Notes under the pieces: model-generated
The model's input: the letters and a program-made list of their open reading frames with translations, nothing else
Database searches by the model: none
What the model was told of the DNA's origin: nothing
Origin: Paenibacillus sp. N3.4
Lineage (GTDB): Bacteria; Bacillota; Bacilli; Paenibacillales; NBRC-103111
Assembly: GCF_008017805.1 (NCBI RefSeq)
Contig: NZ_VRTT01000019.1
Span: 1-64,000 of the forward strand
Direction of reading: 5' to 3'
DNA length: 64,000 bases
Part shown: piece after piece, positions 46,045-55,455 of the stretch
How the letters are laid out: each line of letters starts with the position of its first letter
Position numbering within the stretch: the first letter of the stretch is position 1
Made by a program: the position numbers and the translations under genes

Positions 46045-47140
46045 TAACGGGAGAAGCTTTGTTCGATGGCTTCAAACAAACGACCAAGAGGCCGTTTCGG
46101 TTAGTGCCTTATTTTGATCCCGGTGTTTGGGGAGGTCGATGGTTAGAAAAGAATATAGGTCTTGAGAAAAAAAGTCACCCGCATGCTTGGGGCTTTGATG
46201 GTGTGCCTGAGGAGAACAGCCTGTATTTCCAATATGGCGCTATAAGGATCGAGCTGCCGGCTATTAATCTGGTGATGTTTGAACCGATTGCATTAATGGG
46301 AGAAGCGATTTATGCCCGTTTCGGAACAGAGTTCCCGATTCGCTTTGATTTTCTGGATACTATTGGCGGTCAACCCTTAAGTTTGCAAGTCCATCCGCTC
46401 ACGGATTATATTCGTGAAACGTTCGGAATGAGTTACACGCAAGATGAAAGTTATTACATGCTCGATGTGGAGCCCGGTGCTGTCGTTTACTTAGGGTTAA
46501 AGGAAGGAATTAACCCGGATGCTATGATTCGCGACCTAGCAGCGGCTCAGGAAGGTGGGTCTTCTTTTCCGGCTGATACGTACATTAATCAATTTCCGGC
46601 TAAAAAACATGATCATTTCCTCATTCCTGCAGGGACAATTCATTGTTCAGGCAGCAATGGGATGGTGCTTGAAATCAGTGCGACACCGTACATTTTTACT
46701 TTTAAATTGTGGGATTGGGATCGCTTAGGATTAGACGGAGACCTCGTCCCATTCATATTGAACACGGCAAATGCAATATCCGATGGGATCGGACGACGGA
46801 ATGGGTGCAGAAGGAATTGGTTAATTGTATTCGAACAGTAGATGAAGGAGAAGGCTGGGTAGAGGAACAGACCGGACTGCATGAGCTTGAGTTTATTGAA
46901 ACGAGGAGACATTGGTTCGAAGGTACGGTACCGCATCATACACAAGGAAAAGTTCATATGTTGAACTTGGTCGAGGGAGAAGAAGTTGTTGTGGAGAGTC
47001 CGACTGGTGAGTTTGAGCCTTTTATTGTCCATTACGCAGAAACATTCATCGTTCCGGCTGCGGTGGGTCCTTATACGATTCGCCCCGCAGTTCAAGGTTT
47101 AAGTTTGAAATTGGCTACAGTGAAGGCATATGTACGCTAA
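46041..47140 (+). pseudogene. Class I mannose-6-phosphate isomerase-like protein, frameshifted near 46740
   Basis: The cupin isomerase core is clear: YFDPGVWGGRWLEKN, QPLSLQVHPLTDY with the metal-binding Gln and His, FLIPAGTIHCSGSNGMVLEIS. The first frame drifts after DWDRLGLDG, and the second picks up with RPRPIHIEHGKCNIRW and continues to GPYTIRPAVQGLSLKLATVKAYV. A one-base loss in GACGGAGACCTCG explains it. Joined length is about 366 residues, plus the N-terminal module encoded just upstream. It would interconvert mannose-6-P and fructose-6-P or a related sugar. A ROK kinase follows with a TAATG overlap and a GH38 remnant follows that, consistent with a mannoside-use operon now partly broken. 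Confidence 0.82.
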
Positions 47141-48111
47141 TGGTTCCGCTTAGAATGGATGTGAAGATAACTATGAATCGACAGTACGTAATGGCATTTG
47201 ACATAGGGGGTACGTTCGTGAAAGCAGTTTTACTGACTACAAACGGAACGCCTCTTAAAGGAAGTGAAAGGGAGTTTCCTGCGCGCTCAGGTGAAGCAAA
47301 GAATGTGGTGCTTGCACACTTCTATGATATGATCCGCGAGCTCGCGGACACCGTTACAGAAGAAGCAGATCAGTTCTCAGGCATTGGATATGCCTTTCCT
47401 GGGCCGTTTGATTACGAAACCGGAGTCAGCTATATGCAGGGAATAGGGAAATTTGACGCCATCTACGGTGTAAATATGAAAGAGGCAATTCAAGCTTTTA
47501 TTACCGCAGATGCTCAATTGGTTAAACGGTTTTCGAACGATTTTTTAATTGTATTTGAAAATGATGCTCGCATATTCGGATTAGGCGCAGCTGCTGTATA
47601 TAAATCGTTAGGAGTAAATAAGCTAATCGCTCTGACATTAGGCACCGGATTAGGGTCTGCTTTTATTAATCAGGGGCAAATTGTCACTAAAGGTGGTCAG
47701 GGAATCCCGTTGGAGGGCTATCTGTATCACGTGCCTTATGAAGACAGTATCTTCGACGATTATTTCTCTCGCCGTGGTATATTACGAATATTTGCTCGAT
47801 TAGGCTTGGAGGCAGAGAGACTGGACGTCAAAGGAATAAGCGAGCTTGCAGAAGCCGGAGATCCAATAGCCGTTCAGGTTTTTAGCGATTTTGGCGAGGC
47901 GCTGGGACGTGCGCTGCTGCTGTTCGTGGAACAATTTCAGCCGGATGCCATTGTGATAGGCGGACAAATCAGTAAGAGTATGCCATTATTTAAACCTGCC
48001 CTTGCACTTGCCTTAAACCTGCCGATGGACATGCTTATTCAAACGGATACGATGACTTGCACCATGAAAGGCATTTGGAATCTGATAATAGCTAAGCAAA
48101 ATTTGGCCTAA
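47140..48111 (+). CDS. ROK-family sugar kinase
   Basis: This ROK protein has up to 323 residues, with the phosphate-binding motif AFDIGGTFVKAVLL, GIGYAFPGPFDYETGV, the catalytic Asp in FENDARIFGLGAA, and LTLGTGLGSAFI. It lacks the usual ROK zinc-binding CxCGxxGC cluster. The substrate is probably a hexose such as mannose or glucose, judged from the adjacent isomerase. The ATG at 47140 overlaps the preceding stop (TAATG); an internal ATG at 47173 starts directly at the conserved MNRQYVMAFDIGG and may be the true start, but neither has a strong ribosome binding site. Confidence 0.87.
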   Translation: MVPLRMDVKITMNRQYVMAFDIGGTFVKAVLLTTNGTPLKGSEREFPARSGEAKNVVLAHFYDMIRELADTVTEEADQFSGIGYAFPGPFDYETGVSYMQGIGKFDAIYGVNMKEAIQAFITADAQLVKRFSNDFLIVFENDARIFGLGAAAVYKSLGVNKLIALTLGTGLGSAFINQGQIVTKGGQGIPLEGYLYHVPYEDSIFDDYFSRRGILRIFARLGLEAERLDVKGISELAEAGDPIAVQVFSDFGEALGRALLLFVEQFQPDAIVIGGQISKSMPLFKPALALALNLPMDMLIQTDTMTCTMKGIWNLIIAKQNLA

Positions 48112-48128
48112 AGAGGAGATGATTTGAA

Positions 48129-48414
48129 ATGACATACCCCAAAAAAACTTGGGAAATGTAAGTTCTTCATCATTTGCATACGGATATTGGCTACACGGAT
48201 CGACAGGAGAAGATTGAACGTTATCATGTGAATTTTATTAAACAAGCAATTGAAATTAGTGAATCGGCTTATGAAGGAAAGCGTCCTGAATGGAATGGCT
48301 TTCGCTGGATTTGTGAAACGATTGGCGGTTGAACGATTCCTGAAACATACGGAAGATACAAACTGGCCTGAGCGATTCAAATACATTGGAAATGACGACA
48401 AGAAAACACATTAA
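48129..48414 (+). pseudogene. GH38 alpha-mannosidase, N-terminal remnant
   Basis: After AGAGGAG the ATG at 48129 reads MTYPKKTWEM and stops. Across frames the sequence continues as HHLHTDIGYTDRQEKIERYH, the family-38 N-terminal block carrying the zinc ligands (HTDIG), then WNGFRWICETIG and, shifted, AVERFLKHTEDTNWPERFKY. Only about 95 codons of a gene normally 800 or more codons long remain, with at least two frame lesions and a premature end. It sits where a mannosidase would complete the isomerase and ROK kinase operon, so the operon has lost its glycosidase. Confidence 0.8.
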
Positions 48415-48419
48415 ACTGA

Positions 48420-48465
48420 GGCAGTCTCGGACATTTCTTACATGTCCGGGACTGCCGCTTTTTTT
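48420..48465 (+). terminator. Strong rho-independent terminator
   Basis: GGCAGTC-CGGACA pairs with TGTCCG-GACTGCC around a short loop, followed by GCTTTTTTT. It closes the isomerase/ROK/GH38-remnant operon. Confidence 0.9.
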
Positions 48466-48519
48466 GGAGCAAGTCAGTCTAAACCTTATTGTTTAAAGAA
48501 CAATAAACGAGTAGGCATA

Positions 48520-48720
48520 CTTATTGTTGTGAATTGAATGTTAACCAGATTTGTTCCAAAAACATTTCGAGCGAGTAGCCGCGCTCCTCTCTTTGAAAGG
48601 AGTAGGATTCGCTGCTTAAAGCGATCAACAGCATATCAGCTTTGAACACGCTGTTAAGCTGGTTCTGCCCGGTTGCTGTCATTTCATCAAAGAGTTGGAC
48701 TAATAATTGATGCAGTTCGA
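48520..48720 (-). pseudogene. C-terminal remnant of a TetR/AcrR-like regulator
   Basis: On the minus strand an open frame without a start reads ELHQLLVQLFDEMTATGQNQ, then LNSVFKADMLLIALSSESYSF and ends LEQIWLTFNSQQ-stop at 48520. This looks like the helical ligand-binding end of a TetR-type repressor. It abuts the truncated efflux gene on the plus strand, so a deletion has probably removed the rest of both. The family assignment is tentative. Confidence 0.5.
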
Positions 48721-49345
48721 TATAGAGAGGACTCTGTGTGCGAGATTTAGATCGATTGGTGGATGCGGTTTAACGATTACCATGTTTGTGACCTTTTTTG
48801 TATTAACAGTGGCTTTATATTCCGTAGAACCGATTATTACTGTTTATATTACCCACCTATCCCATGATTCCAGTCATATTGCTCTAATGGCCGGAATAAC
48901 CTTCTCGGCTTCGGGGCTGGCCAACATCATTGCGGCGCCAAGACTAGGGAAGTTATCTGACAAAATTGGGGTCCATAAAGTCATGCTGGTGTCCCTTGTA
49001 GCGGCAGGAATTATTTTTATACCGCAAGCTTTCGTGAGCAATCCTTGGCAGTTAATGGGCCTTCGCTTCTTATTGGGATTAACGGCGGCAGGGTTGACTC
49101 CTTCCGTTAATGTTCTGATTAAGAAAATAACACCGGCTCCCCTGACAGGTAGAGTTTTTGGATTTGCCATGTCAGCAGGGTATTTAGGCGTATTCGGAGG
49201 TTCCGTTCTAGGCGGACAAGTGGCAGCCTGGTTTGGTGTTCAATATGTATTTCTCATCACCAGTGCATTGTTGCTGATGAATGCGGTATGGGTTTATTTT
49301 AACGTATACAAGAAGCTCAGCAATAAGGAGAAGCTCATGATGTGA
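48707..49345 (+). pseudogene. MFS multidrug efflux pump, C-terminal half only
   Basis: The frame covers about six transmembrane helices corresponding to helices 7-12 of a drug:H+ antiporter (TMFVTFFVLTVALYSVEPII; GITFSASGLANIIAAPRLGKLSDKIG; MGLRFLLGLTAAGLTPSVNVL; FGFAMSAGYLGVFGGSVLGG). The normal protein has about 400 residues; this has 212 and lacks the N-terminal half with motif A. The apparent start overlaps the regulator remnant and is probably a junction artefact. No ribosome binding site is present. It is likely a dead gene. Confidence 0.8.
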
Positions 49346-49412
49346 GAGGTTTTCCAACTTGTACTCGATTAGTCGACGTAATAGCTAGTTAAATGAGAGG
49401 AGCGTGTTTATT

Positions 49413-50063
49413 ATGCGTATAAAATGGTTTGGTCACTCTGCGTTTTTACTGACGTCGGAGGCCGGAACGCGGGTCCTCATCGATCCCTACTATAAATTTC
49501 TTGGTTACCGCATGCCGGTCCCGGTTGAATCGGATATTGTCGTTGTCACGCATGATCATGCCGATCACAATAAAATTGAGGCTGCATCAGGCGACTACTT
49601 GCTTGTTAATGAGCCAAGGGAATACAGCCGCGGCGATGTGAGTATTACCGGGTTCAAGACTTTTCATGACAAGGTGAATGGGAAGAAAAAAGGTCCCAAT
49701 ATTATTTTTCGCTTCCGGATGGATGGACTGACGATTTGTCACTGCGGTGATCTGGGGCATCTGTTGAGCGAGGAGCAAGTGAAGGAAATCGGCAAAGTGG
49801 ACGTTCTCATAGTTCCGATTGGAGGAAGAATGACGCTCGATGGGGCAGAGGCTGTTCAAGTGATGCGTCAATTGCAAGCGACGGTTGCGATTCCGATGCA
49901 TTACAGTACCAAAGCATTGGGCATTTTAGGAAGGATTGTTTTCGCTAGGGTAGACAAGTTCATAAAGGCAGAGGGACAGCGGACGACCGCAGTGAATACG
50001 TTGGAAGTTACAAAGGAAAACGTATCTCGGTATGCCGGCGTCGTTACCATGGAGTACGAATAA
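49413..50063 (+). CDS. UPF0173-type metal-dependent hydrolase (MBL fold)
   Basis: This 216-residue protein has the metallo-beta-lactamase signature THDHADHNK, the upstream strand of MRIKWFGHSAFLL, the metal ligand in ICHCGDLGH and the late His of AIPMHYSTK. It matches the UPF0173/YtkL group of broad MBL-fold hydrolases, whose physiological substrate is unknown. The ATG at 49413 follows GAGAGGAG and gives the conserved start; an upstream start at 49404 is not needed. It stands alone between the efflux remnant and the YbjQ-type gene. Confidence 0.92.
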   Translation: MRIKWFGHSAFLLTSEAGTRVLIDPYYKFLGYRMPVPVESDIVVVTHDHADHNKIEAASGDYLLVNEPREYSRGDVSITGFKTFHDKVNGKKKGPNIIFRFRMDGLTICHCGDLGHLLSEEQVKEIGKVDVLIVPIGGRMTLDGAEAVQVMRQLQATVAIPMHYSTKALGILGRIVFARVDKFIKAEGQRTTAVNTLEVTKENVSRYAGVVTMEYE

Positions 50064-50166
50064 AATCGGAGGCTATTTCGAACGGTTGTAATCGTTGACG
50101 CAATGTTTTGACAATTCTGCTCATATCATGCTATGTTCAGTGCAGAATGACTGAGGAGGGACCATC

Positions 50167-50486
50167 ATGCTTGTTGTCACGACTGAAAATATTGCTGGCT
50201 ATCACATTGATAAAGTATTAGGCCAAACATTTGGTGTTACAGTAAGAAGTCGCGGGATTGGGGGGAATATAACTGCTTCTTTGCGCAGCATATTTGGAGG
50301 TGAAATAAAGGAGTACACGGAAATGATTGAAGACGCTCGTAAGGCTGCTATAGACCGTATGATTCAAATGCGCATGCAATGGGGGCGAATGCCATCGTGA
50401 TGATGCGTTTTGATTCAGGTGAAATCGGCCAAACGATGTCTGAGATCGTCGCTTACGGTACTGCGGTTGTGGCTCAAAAAATTTAG
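50167..50486 (+). pseudogene. YbjQ/UPF0145-family protein with a one-base frameshift
   Basis: The first frame, MLVVTTENIAGYHIDKVLGQ, is the standard start of the heavy-metal-binding-like YbjQ family and runs to MIQMRMQ. The expected [17 protein letters not shown] is found only after a one-base shift in ATGCAATGGGGGCG (about 50378-50390). It then continues to [17 protein letters not shown] and stops at 50486, giving a family-length protein of about 106 residues. GAGGAGGGA precedes the ATG. Because everything else is conserved, an indel at the G run is likely. Confidence 0.85.
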
Positions 50487-50488
50487 CT

Positions 50489-50719
50489 ATGTCCTATTTC
50501 ATGAGCATATACTTCGGCATCCAATTGTTAGTAGTCATTATCGCTGTAATGGGTACGTGGATCTATCGTCGCAGACGTTTGATGCAGCGAACATCTCAGC
50601 CTCCATCCGGTTTTCAGAAAACCGATGAAATATTTATGGATCCAACTACTGGTGTCCAACAGCAAGTATGGTTTAATCCCAATAGTGGAGAGCGGTTTTA
50701 TCAGAGAATTGATAAATAG
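50489..50719 (+). CDS. Small single-pass membrane protein
   Basis: This 76-residue protein has one N-terminal helix (SIYFGIQLLVVIIAVMGTWIY), a basic RRRR stop-transfer, and a soluble tail (DEIFMDPTTGVQQQVWFNPNSGERFYQ). The tail is similar to short membrane proteins often found next to ybjQ-type genes. It begins two bases after the YbjQ stop and has no separate ribosome binding site, so it is probably translated by coupling. The function is unknown. Confidence 0.7.
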   Translation: MSYFMSIYFGIQLLVVIIAVMGTWIYRRRRLMQRTSQPPSGFQKTDEIFMDPTTGVQQQVWFNPNSGERFYQRIDK

Positions 50720-50782
50720 TAAGGATAAAAGGGCGATATGTGCTCTCGATCGGTTCTCAATCAAATCATAATCCATACAAAT

Positions 50783-50818
50783 AAGGCCCCAGTCCTCTTT
50801 AGAGAGCTGGGGTCTTTG
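50783..50818. terminator. Bidirectional terminator between the small membrane protein and AraC genes
   Basis: GGCCCCAG pairs with CTGGGGTC, flanked by TTT on the plus side and by A-rich sequence on the other, between convergent genes. Confidence 0.8.
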
Positions 50819-50857
50819 CCCGTCTTTTTAAGATGGCACGACGAGAGAACCAATGAC

Positions 50858-51697
50858 TTACCTGATTGTATGCATTTTTCTAAAATCATTCGGCGTGATT
50901 CCCTCGTTTTTTTTGAATACTTTAATGAAATAACTAGGGCTTTCAAAGCCGACTTTCCTTGTAATCGTTTGGATTTCCCATTCAGGGAATTGCTGAAGAT
51001 ACTCTTTTGCTCTTTGGATCCGAAAACGATTGATGTATTCAAAAGGTCTTGCACCAATCGTTTGCTGAAAGAGGACGCACATATAATGAGGCGTAACGGC
51101 TAATTGATTCGCCAAATTTTGCAACGTAATCGGCTGGTCAAAATGATTTTCTATAAAGTCGATCACCGGTTTTAAGTGCTCATACTGCTCATGATTGGAG
51201 CGGGTATCCGAAGAGGAATGATATCGAAACAGATCCAGAAGCAAGCCGTAAAGGAGCTGCGAGCCATCGTAGCTCGATCCATGTTTCCGGATGCTGAACA
51301 AATGATTAATTTCATTGATTCGTGCCTGGAAAATCTCAGGTTTCGTGATGAAAAATACAGTGGATTCGTGGAAGTCCAAAGATTGAAGGAAAGGCGCTGC
51401 AAAGTTCCCGTTAAATTCTACCCATTGCACCGTCCAAGGCTCCATAATAGGAAAATAGCGGTGAGGGATACCTGGATACAGAATCATTCCCTGACCTTTG
51501 GATAGCGAGATGGTCCTTCCTTCGATTTCCAGCATGCCTTGGCCACCCAAGCATTGAAACCATTGAAATCCCTTATATCCTTCTTTTCTTACCACCTGAG
51601 GCTGATGAGCCCAGTATCCAGTGGAGACAATATAGAGGGGCAAATGAAAGTCTATGTCGGTTAGTACATTCCAGAAAAAATTCTTTATCTTAATCAC
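50858..51697 (-). CDS. AraC-family transcriptional regulator
   Basis: This 279-residue regulator has an N-terminal cupin-like sensor (YKGFQWFQCLGGQGMLEIEG; GMILYPGIPHRYFP) and a C-terminal AraC domain (LANQLAVTPHYMCVLFQQTIG; ITRKVGFESPSYFIKVFKKNEG). It is divergent from the GH2 gene across 130 A+T-rich bases and is the likely activator of the GH2-esterase-GH95 operon. The effector is probably a sugar derived from that pathway. Confidence 0.9.
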   Translation of the reverse strand: MIKIKNFFWNVLTDIDFHLPLYIVSTGYWAHQPQVVRKEGYKGFQWFQCLGGQGMLEIEGRTISLSKGQGMILYPGIPHRYFPIMEPWTVQWVEFNGNFAAPFLQSLDFHESTVFFITKPEIFQARINEINHLFSIRKHGSSYDGSQLLYGLLLDLFRYHSSSDTRSNHEQYEHLKPVIDFIENHFDQPITLQNLANQLAVTPHYMCVLFQQTIGARPFEYINRFRIQRAKEYLQQFPEWEIQTITRKVGFESPSYFIKVFKKNEGITPNDFRKMHTIR

Positions 51698-51827
51698 CCA
51701 CTCTAAGAAAATATTAATATCGTTATATTATCATAAATATCCTTTGATTGTTGAAGGTTTGTTTCGATTATATAATTATTAATAAAGTTATATGATAACT
51801 GTAAACCTTTAAGGAAGAGGCGGATGA

Positions 51828-54200
51828 ATGGGATATCAACAATCGAGGGTCAGAGAACTTTTCGACAAGGATTGGTTTTTTCACAAGGGTGACTTGCCGG
51901 TAAAATATGCTGTAAAAGCAGGGATGACGGGAGGTATTACGGACAGTGGAAAGCGGGAAGAAGGGGAATGGCTTGAAATCGCTTACGTTGACAGGGAGAC
52001 AGCAGAAATAGCAATTCCGAAGGATTGGAGCAGAGTAAATCTACCTCATGACTGGGTCGTGGAAGGGAATTTCGTGAACGACCCGAATCTCGGAAGCCGA
52101 CCGGGCAGCCACGGCTATTTGCCGACGGGCGTCGGTTTTTACCGGAAAATGTTCGCTATTTCTTCGCAGGACTTTGGCAAGAAGATGAGCATTCATTTCG
52201 ATGGGGTTATGGGTGTAAGCACTGTATGGCTAAACGGACATCTGCTAGGGACGCATGAGAGCGGATATACGGGTATTCATTATGATATTTCGGATGTTCT
52301 CCGTTACGGTGATGAAGGCAATAATGTCATTGTGGTTAAGGTGGATGCCGCAAGGTATGAGGGCTGGTGGTATGAAGGCGGGGGCATTTACCGGCATACT
52401 TGGCTGCAGAAAACGGATCGGATTCACGTAGCCCATTGGGGTACTTACGTGACAACGCCTCATGTTACGGAGCAGACAGCGGATGTTGTTATCCGCACCG
52501 TCTTGCAAAACGAATACGAAGAAGTGCGGGAATGCGAACTCAAATCGACAATTGTGAATGCTGAAGGTGAAATTATCGCTTCCATCTCCGACAAGCTTAA
52601 CATTTCATGGCTTGATCAGAGAGAGACCGAGCAGTTTTTATCCGTAAACAATCCCAAGCAGTGGTCCCCAGAGCATCCGCACATGTATAAACTGATTACG
52701 GAAGTGTCCATAGGCGGCGACATCGTTGATACGTATGAGTCGGCTTTCGGGATTCGTACGATTGCATTTACAAGAGACGGTTTTCTAATAAACGGAAAAA
52801 CGACGCTGATTAAAGGCACCTGCAATCATCAGGATTTCGCAGGCGTCGGAGTTGCGCTGCCAGATCGGGTAATCGAATATAAGATTCAATTGCTGAAAGA
52901 AATGGGTTGCAATGCGTACCGGAGCGCTCATCATCCGCCAACTCCGGAATTGCTCGATATTTGCGACAGACTGGGTATGATGGTCATCGATGAGAACCGC
53001 AAGCTGGATAGCTCGCCAAGCGGGATTGCCGATCTGCAGAGCATGATTTTGAGGGATCGCAATCATCCCTCGATTATCCTGTGGTGCATGGAAAACGAAG
53101 AGATACTGGAAGGAAAACGCATGGGCGCGCGAATACTTCGCTCGCTTCACAATGTTACTCGCAAACTGGATCCGACTCGACCTACACTTGCGGCTATGAA
53201 TCACGGCTGGAATGGTGAGGGATACAGTGAGCAAGTGGATATTGTAGGCTACAATTACGGTCAGAGAAATAATCAGGATATAACGGATCATCTGACCTAC
53301 CCGTCACGAATCATGATAGGAAGCGAGAGCGCTAGCAGCACAACGACCCGTGGCATCTACGAGATCGACAGGGAACATGGATATTGTCCAGCGTATGAAG
53401 GCCTATATATGCCTTCATGGTCATGTACGGTGGAGAAGGCTTGGAACGACCTTCTTGAACATCCATTTTTGACCGGCATTTTTCTTTGGACGGGTTTCGA
53501 TTACAGGGGAGAACCTTCCCCGTACAGATGGCCCTGCATTCATTCTCATTTTGGGATTATGGATATATGTGGATTTCCGAAAGATGTTTACTATTATCTC
53601 AAATCTGTCTGGACGGAAGAGCCAATGGTTCATCTCTTGCCGCATTGGAATTGGGAAGGAAAAGTTGGCGAATGGGTGGATGTATGGGTATATACCAATG
53701 GTGATCGTGTAGAACTTACGTTGAACGGACGAAGCCTTGGCGTTAAGCCAATGGTCAGAGCCGGACATTTGGAGTGGAAGGTCCCTTATGAACCTGGCGA
53801 GCTTGTCGCAACTGCCTACAAGGAAGGCGTTAATTTCGCTGTAAAAAAAGTTCGAACAGCTGGCACTCCATATATCATTCATATGGAGCCTGATCGAATG
53901 GAGATTCATGCAGATGGAATGGACGTAGCCCTAGTTAAAGTATCGATTCGTGATGAGCGCGGCTGTGTTGTTCCAATCGCAGATCATGAAGTGGTTTTTG
54001 CTGTGGAGGGAGCCGGAAAAATTTTGGGAGTTGGAAATGGCAATCCTAGCAGCCATGAGCCAGACAAAGCAAATCGTCGTCGAGTCTTTAACGGGTATTG
54101 TCTTGTATTAATTCAAGCTGGGGCGATTTCCGGAGAGATTACCGTAACTGGAACATCGGTTGGGCTGAGCTCGACGAAGTTAATGTTGAAAGCTCGTTAA
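51828..54200 (+). CDS. Glycoside hydrolase family 2 enzyme (beta-galactosidase-like)
   Basis: This 790-residue cytoplasmic GH2 enzyme has an N-terminal sugar-binding jelly roll (NLPHDW block; GVMGVSTVWLNGHLLGTHESGYTGI; YEGWWYEGGGIYRHTWL), an Ig-like domain, a TIM barrel and C-terminal beta domains. Likely acid/base Glu424 is in WCMENEE, where most relatives have G-N-E, and the candidate nucleophile is Glu500 in IGSESAS. No signal peptide is present, so imported oligosaccharides are the substrates. The ATG at 51828 follows GGAAGAGG. It heads an operon with an alpha/beta hydrolase and a GH95 enzyme. Beta-galactoside, beta-mannoside or beta-glucuronide specificity cannot be decided by eye. Confidence 0.9.
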   Translation: MGYQQSRVRELFDKDWFFHKGDLPVKYAVKAGMTGGITDSGKREEGEWLEIAYVDRETAEIAIPKDWSRVNLPHDWVVEGNFVNDPNLGSRPGSHGYLPTGVGFYRKMFAISSQDFGKKMSIHFDGVMGVSTVWLNGHLLGTHESGYTGIHYDISDVLRYGDEGNNVIVVKVDAARYEGWWYEGGGIYRHTWLQKTDRIHVAHWGTYVTTPHVTEQTADVVIRTVLQNEYEEVRECELKSTIVNAEGEIIASISDKLNISWLDQRETEQFLSVNNPKQWSPEHPHMYKLITEVSIGGDIVDTYESAFGIRTIAFTRDGFLINGKTTLIKGTCNHQDFAGVGVALPDRVIEYKIQLLKEMGCNAYRSAHHPPTPELLDICDRLGMMVIDENRKLDSSPSGIADLQSMILRDRNHPSIILWCMENEEILEGKRMGARILRSLHNVTRKLDPTRPTLAAMNHGWNGEGYSEQVDIVGYNYGQRNNQDITDHLTYPSRIMIGSESASSTTTRGIYEIDREHGYCPAYEGLYMPSWSCTVEKAWNDLLEHPFLTGIFLWTGFDYRGEPSPYRWPCIHSHFGIMDICGFPKDVYYYLKSVWTEEPMVHLLPHWNWEGKVGEWVDVWVYTNGDRVELTLNGRSLGVKPMVRAGHLEWKVPYEPGELVATAYKEGVNFAVKKVRTAGTPYIIHMEPDRMEIHADGMDVALVKVSIRDERGCVVPIADHEVVFAVEGAGKILGVGNGNPSSHEPDKANRRRVFNGYCLVLIQAGAISGEITVTGTSVGLSSTKLMLKAR

Positions 54201-54229
54201 TAAGATTACGCAGGGGAAGGGGAGATCGA

Positions 54230-55411
54230 ATGGAACCTAATAAACGGAACGACAGTAATCATTCTCTGCCATGGAATCTTGCAACCCTTTATCAATCGCC
54301 CAGGGTGTTTCCTGTTCCTGACATGGACGAAGGCGATATAAAGGGGATATTTTATGAAGGTCTGTCTTATCAAGGACGGGCAACTCGCATTTTTGCCTAT
54401 TACGCGATACCCGAGTCAACTTTGGATGCCAAGGTCCCTGGAATAGTCTTAGTGCATGGAGGAGGAGGCACGGCATTCAAAGAATGGGTGCGGATGTGGG
54501 TGGATAGGGGATATGCAGCTATTGCTATGGATCTTGAAGGGCACGTGGCTACCCTGAAGAATAGTGATGGCGTATGGTCAGGACACGATTGGAGCGGTCC
54601 GTCCCGGCATGGAGAATTCGCGGACTTCGCGCTGCCAATGGAAGATCAATGGATGTATCATGCTGTTGCCGATGTTATTCTTGCCCACTCTTTTCTGCGT
54701 TCCTTCGATATCCTTGACAAAGATAAAATCGGTGTTAACGGAATTTCATGGGGAGGAATCGTCGCCAGTCTCGTTGCTGGAGTGGATAACCGGTTATCGT
54801 TTGCCATACCTGTCTATGGATGTGGATATTTATTCGAGGCAAATAATCAATATGGTGAAAGTTTTGCCAAGATGCCCCCTGAGTATGCCCGTAAGACGAA
54901 ACAATTATGGGACCCGTCGGCCTATTTCGATCGTATTTCAATTCCGATGCTTTGGGTAAACTGGAGCCACGATCCTCATTTTCCGCTTCACTTGTTCAGC
55001 AGGTCGTATCAAGCGGCGCAGAGGTGTGTGAATCAATCGAGTCTCAGCATTCACTTCGGTCTGAGACATTCGCATAAAGCGGGATGGAAGCCGCAAGAAA
55101 TTTATGTGTTCGCGGATCAAATAACGCGTGAAGGTCAAGCGCTGCCTCAGGTTTTGCGGCAAGAGGTTAACGAGACTCATGTAAAAGTTGAGTTTACTTC
55201 AGAACTTCCCGTGATGAAGGCTGAACTGTGCTATTCTTTCGACACATCAAACTGGTTTGAGGTGGAGTGGTTCAACAAACCAGCATACATCGATAGCGAC
55301 TTTAATCACATTCATGCCATCCTAGAAGATGGAACCTGCGCTTATTTTATTCAAATCACTGATGAACGTGGATGTTTAGTGAGTTCGCCGATTCAGTGTG
55401 TTTCTTTCTAA
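54230..55411 (+). CDS. Alpha/beta hydrolase (acetyl xylan esterase/dienelactone hydrolase-like)
   Basis: This 393-residue protein carries the oxyanion/lid motif VLVHGGGGTAF and the nucleophile elbow G-I-S173-W-G-G. A later Asp (NWSHDPHFPL) and His (GLRHSHKAGW) are candidates for the catalytic triad. A beta-sandwich of about 90 residues follows at the C-terminus. It has no signal peptide and so works in the cytoplasm, presumably removing acyl groups from glycan fragments for the neighbouring GH2 and GH95 enzymes. The ATG at 54230 after AAGGGGAG is chosen; the longer frame from 54098 overlaps the GH2 gene. The ester substrate is unknown. Confidence 0.85.
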   Translation: MEPNKRNDSNHSLPWNLATLYQSPRVFPVPDMDEGDIKGIFYEGLSYQGRATRIFAYYAIPESTLDAKVPGIVLVHGGGGTAFKEWVRMWVDRGYAAIAMDLEGHVATLKNSDGVWSGHDWSGPSRHGEFADFALPMEDQWMYHAVADVILAHSFLRSFDILDKDKIGVNGISWGGIVASLVAGVDNRLSFAIPVYGCGYLFEANNQYGESFAKMPPEYARKTKQLWDPSAYFDRISIPMLWVNWSHDPHFPLHLFSRSYQAAQRCVNQSSLSIHFGLRHSHKAGWKPQEIYVFADQITREGQALPQVLRQEVNETHVKVEFTSELPVMKAELCYSFDTSNWFEVEWFNKPAYIDSDFNHIHAILEDGTCAYFIQITDERGCLVSSPIQCVSF

Positions 55412-55455
55412 GGAAGAGGGTCTTTATGCATATAGACAAGGGAGGGGCCGAATAC

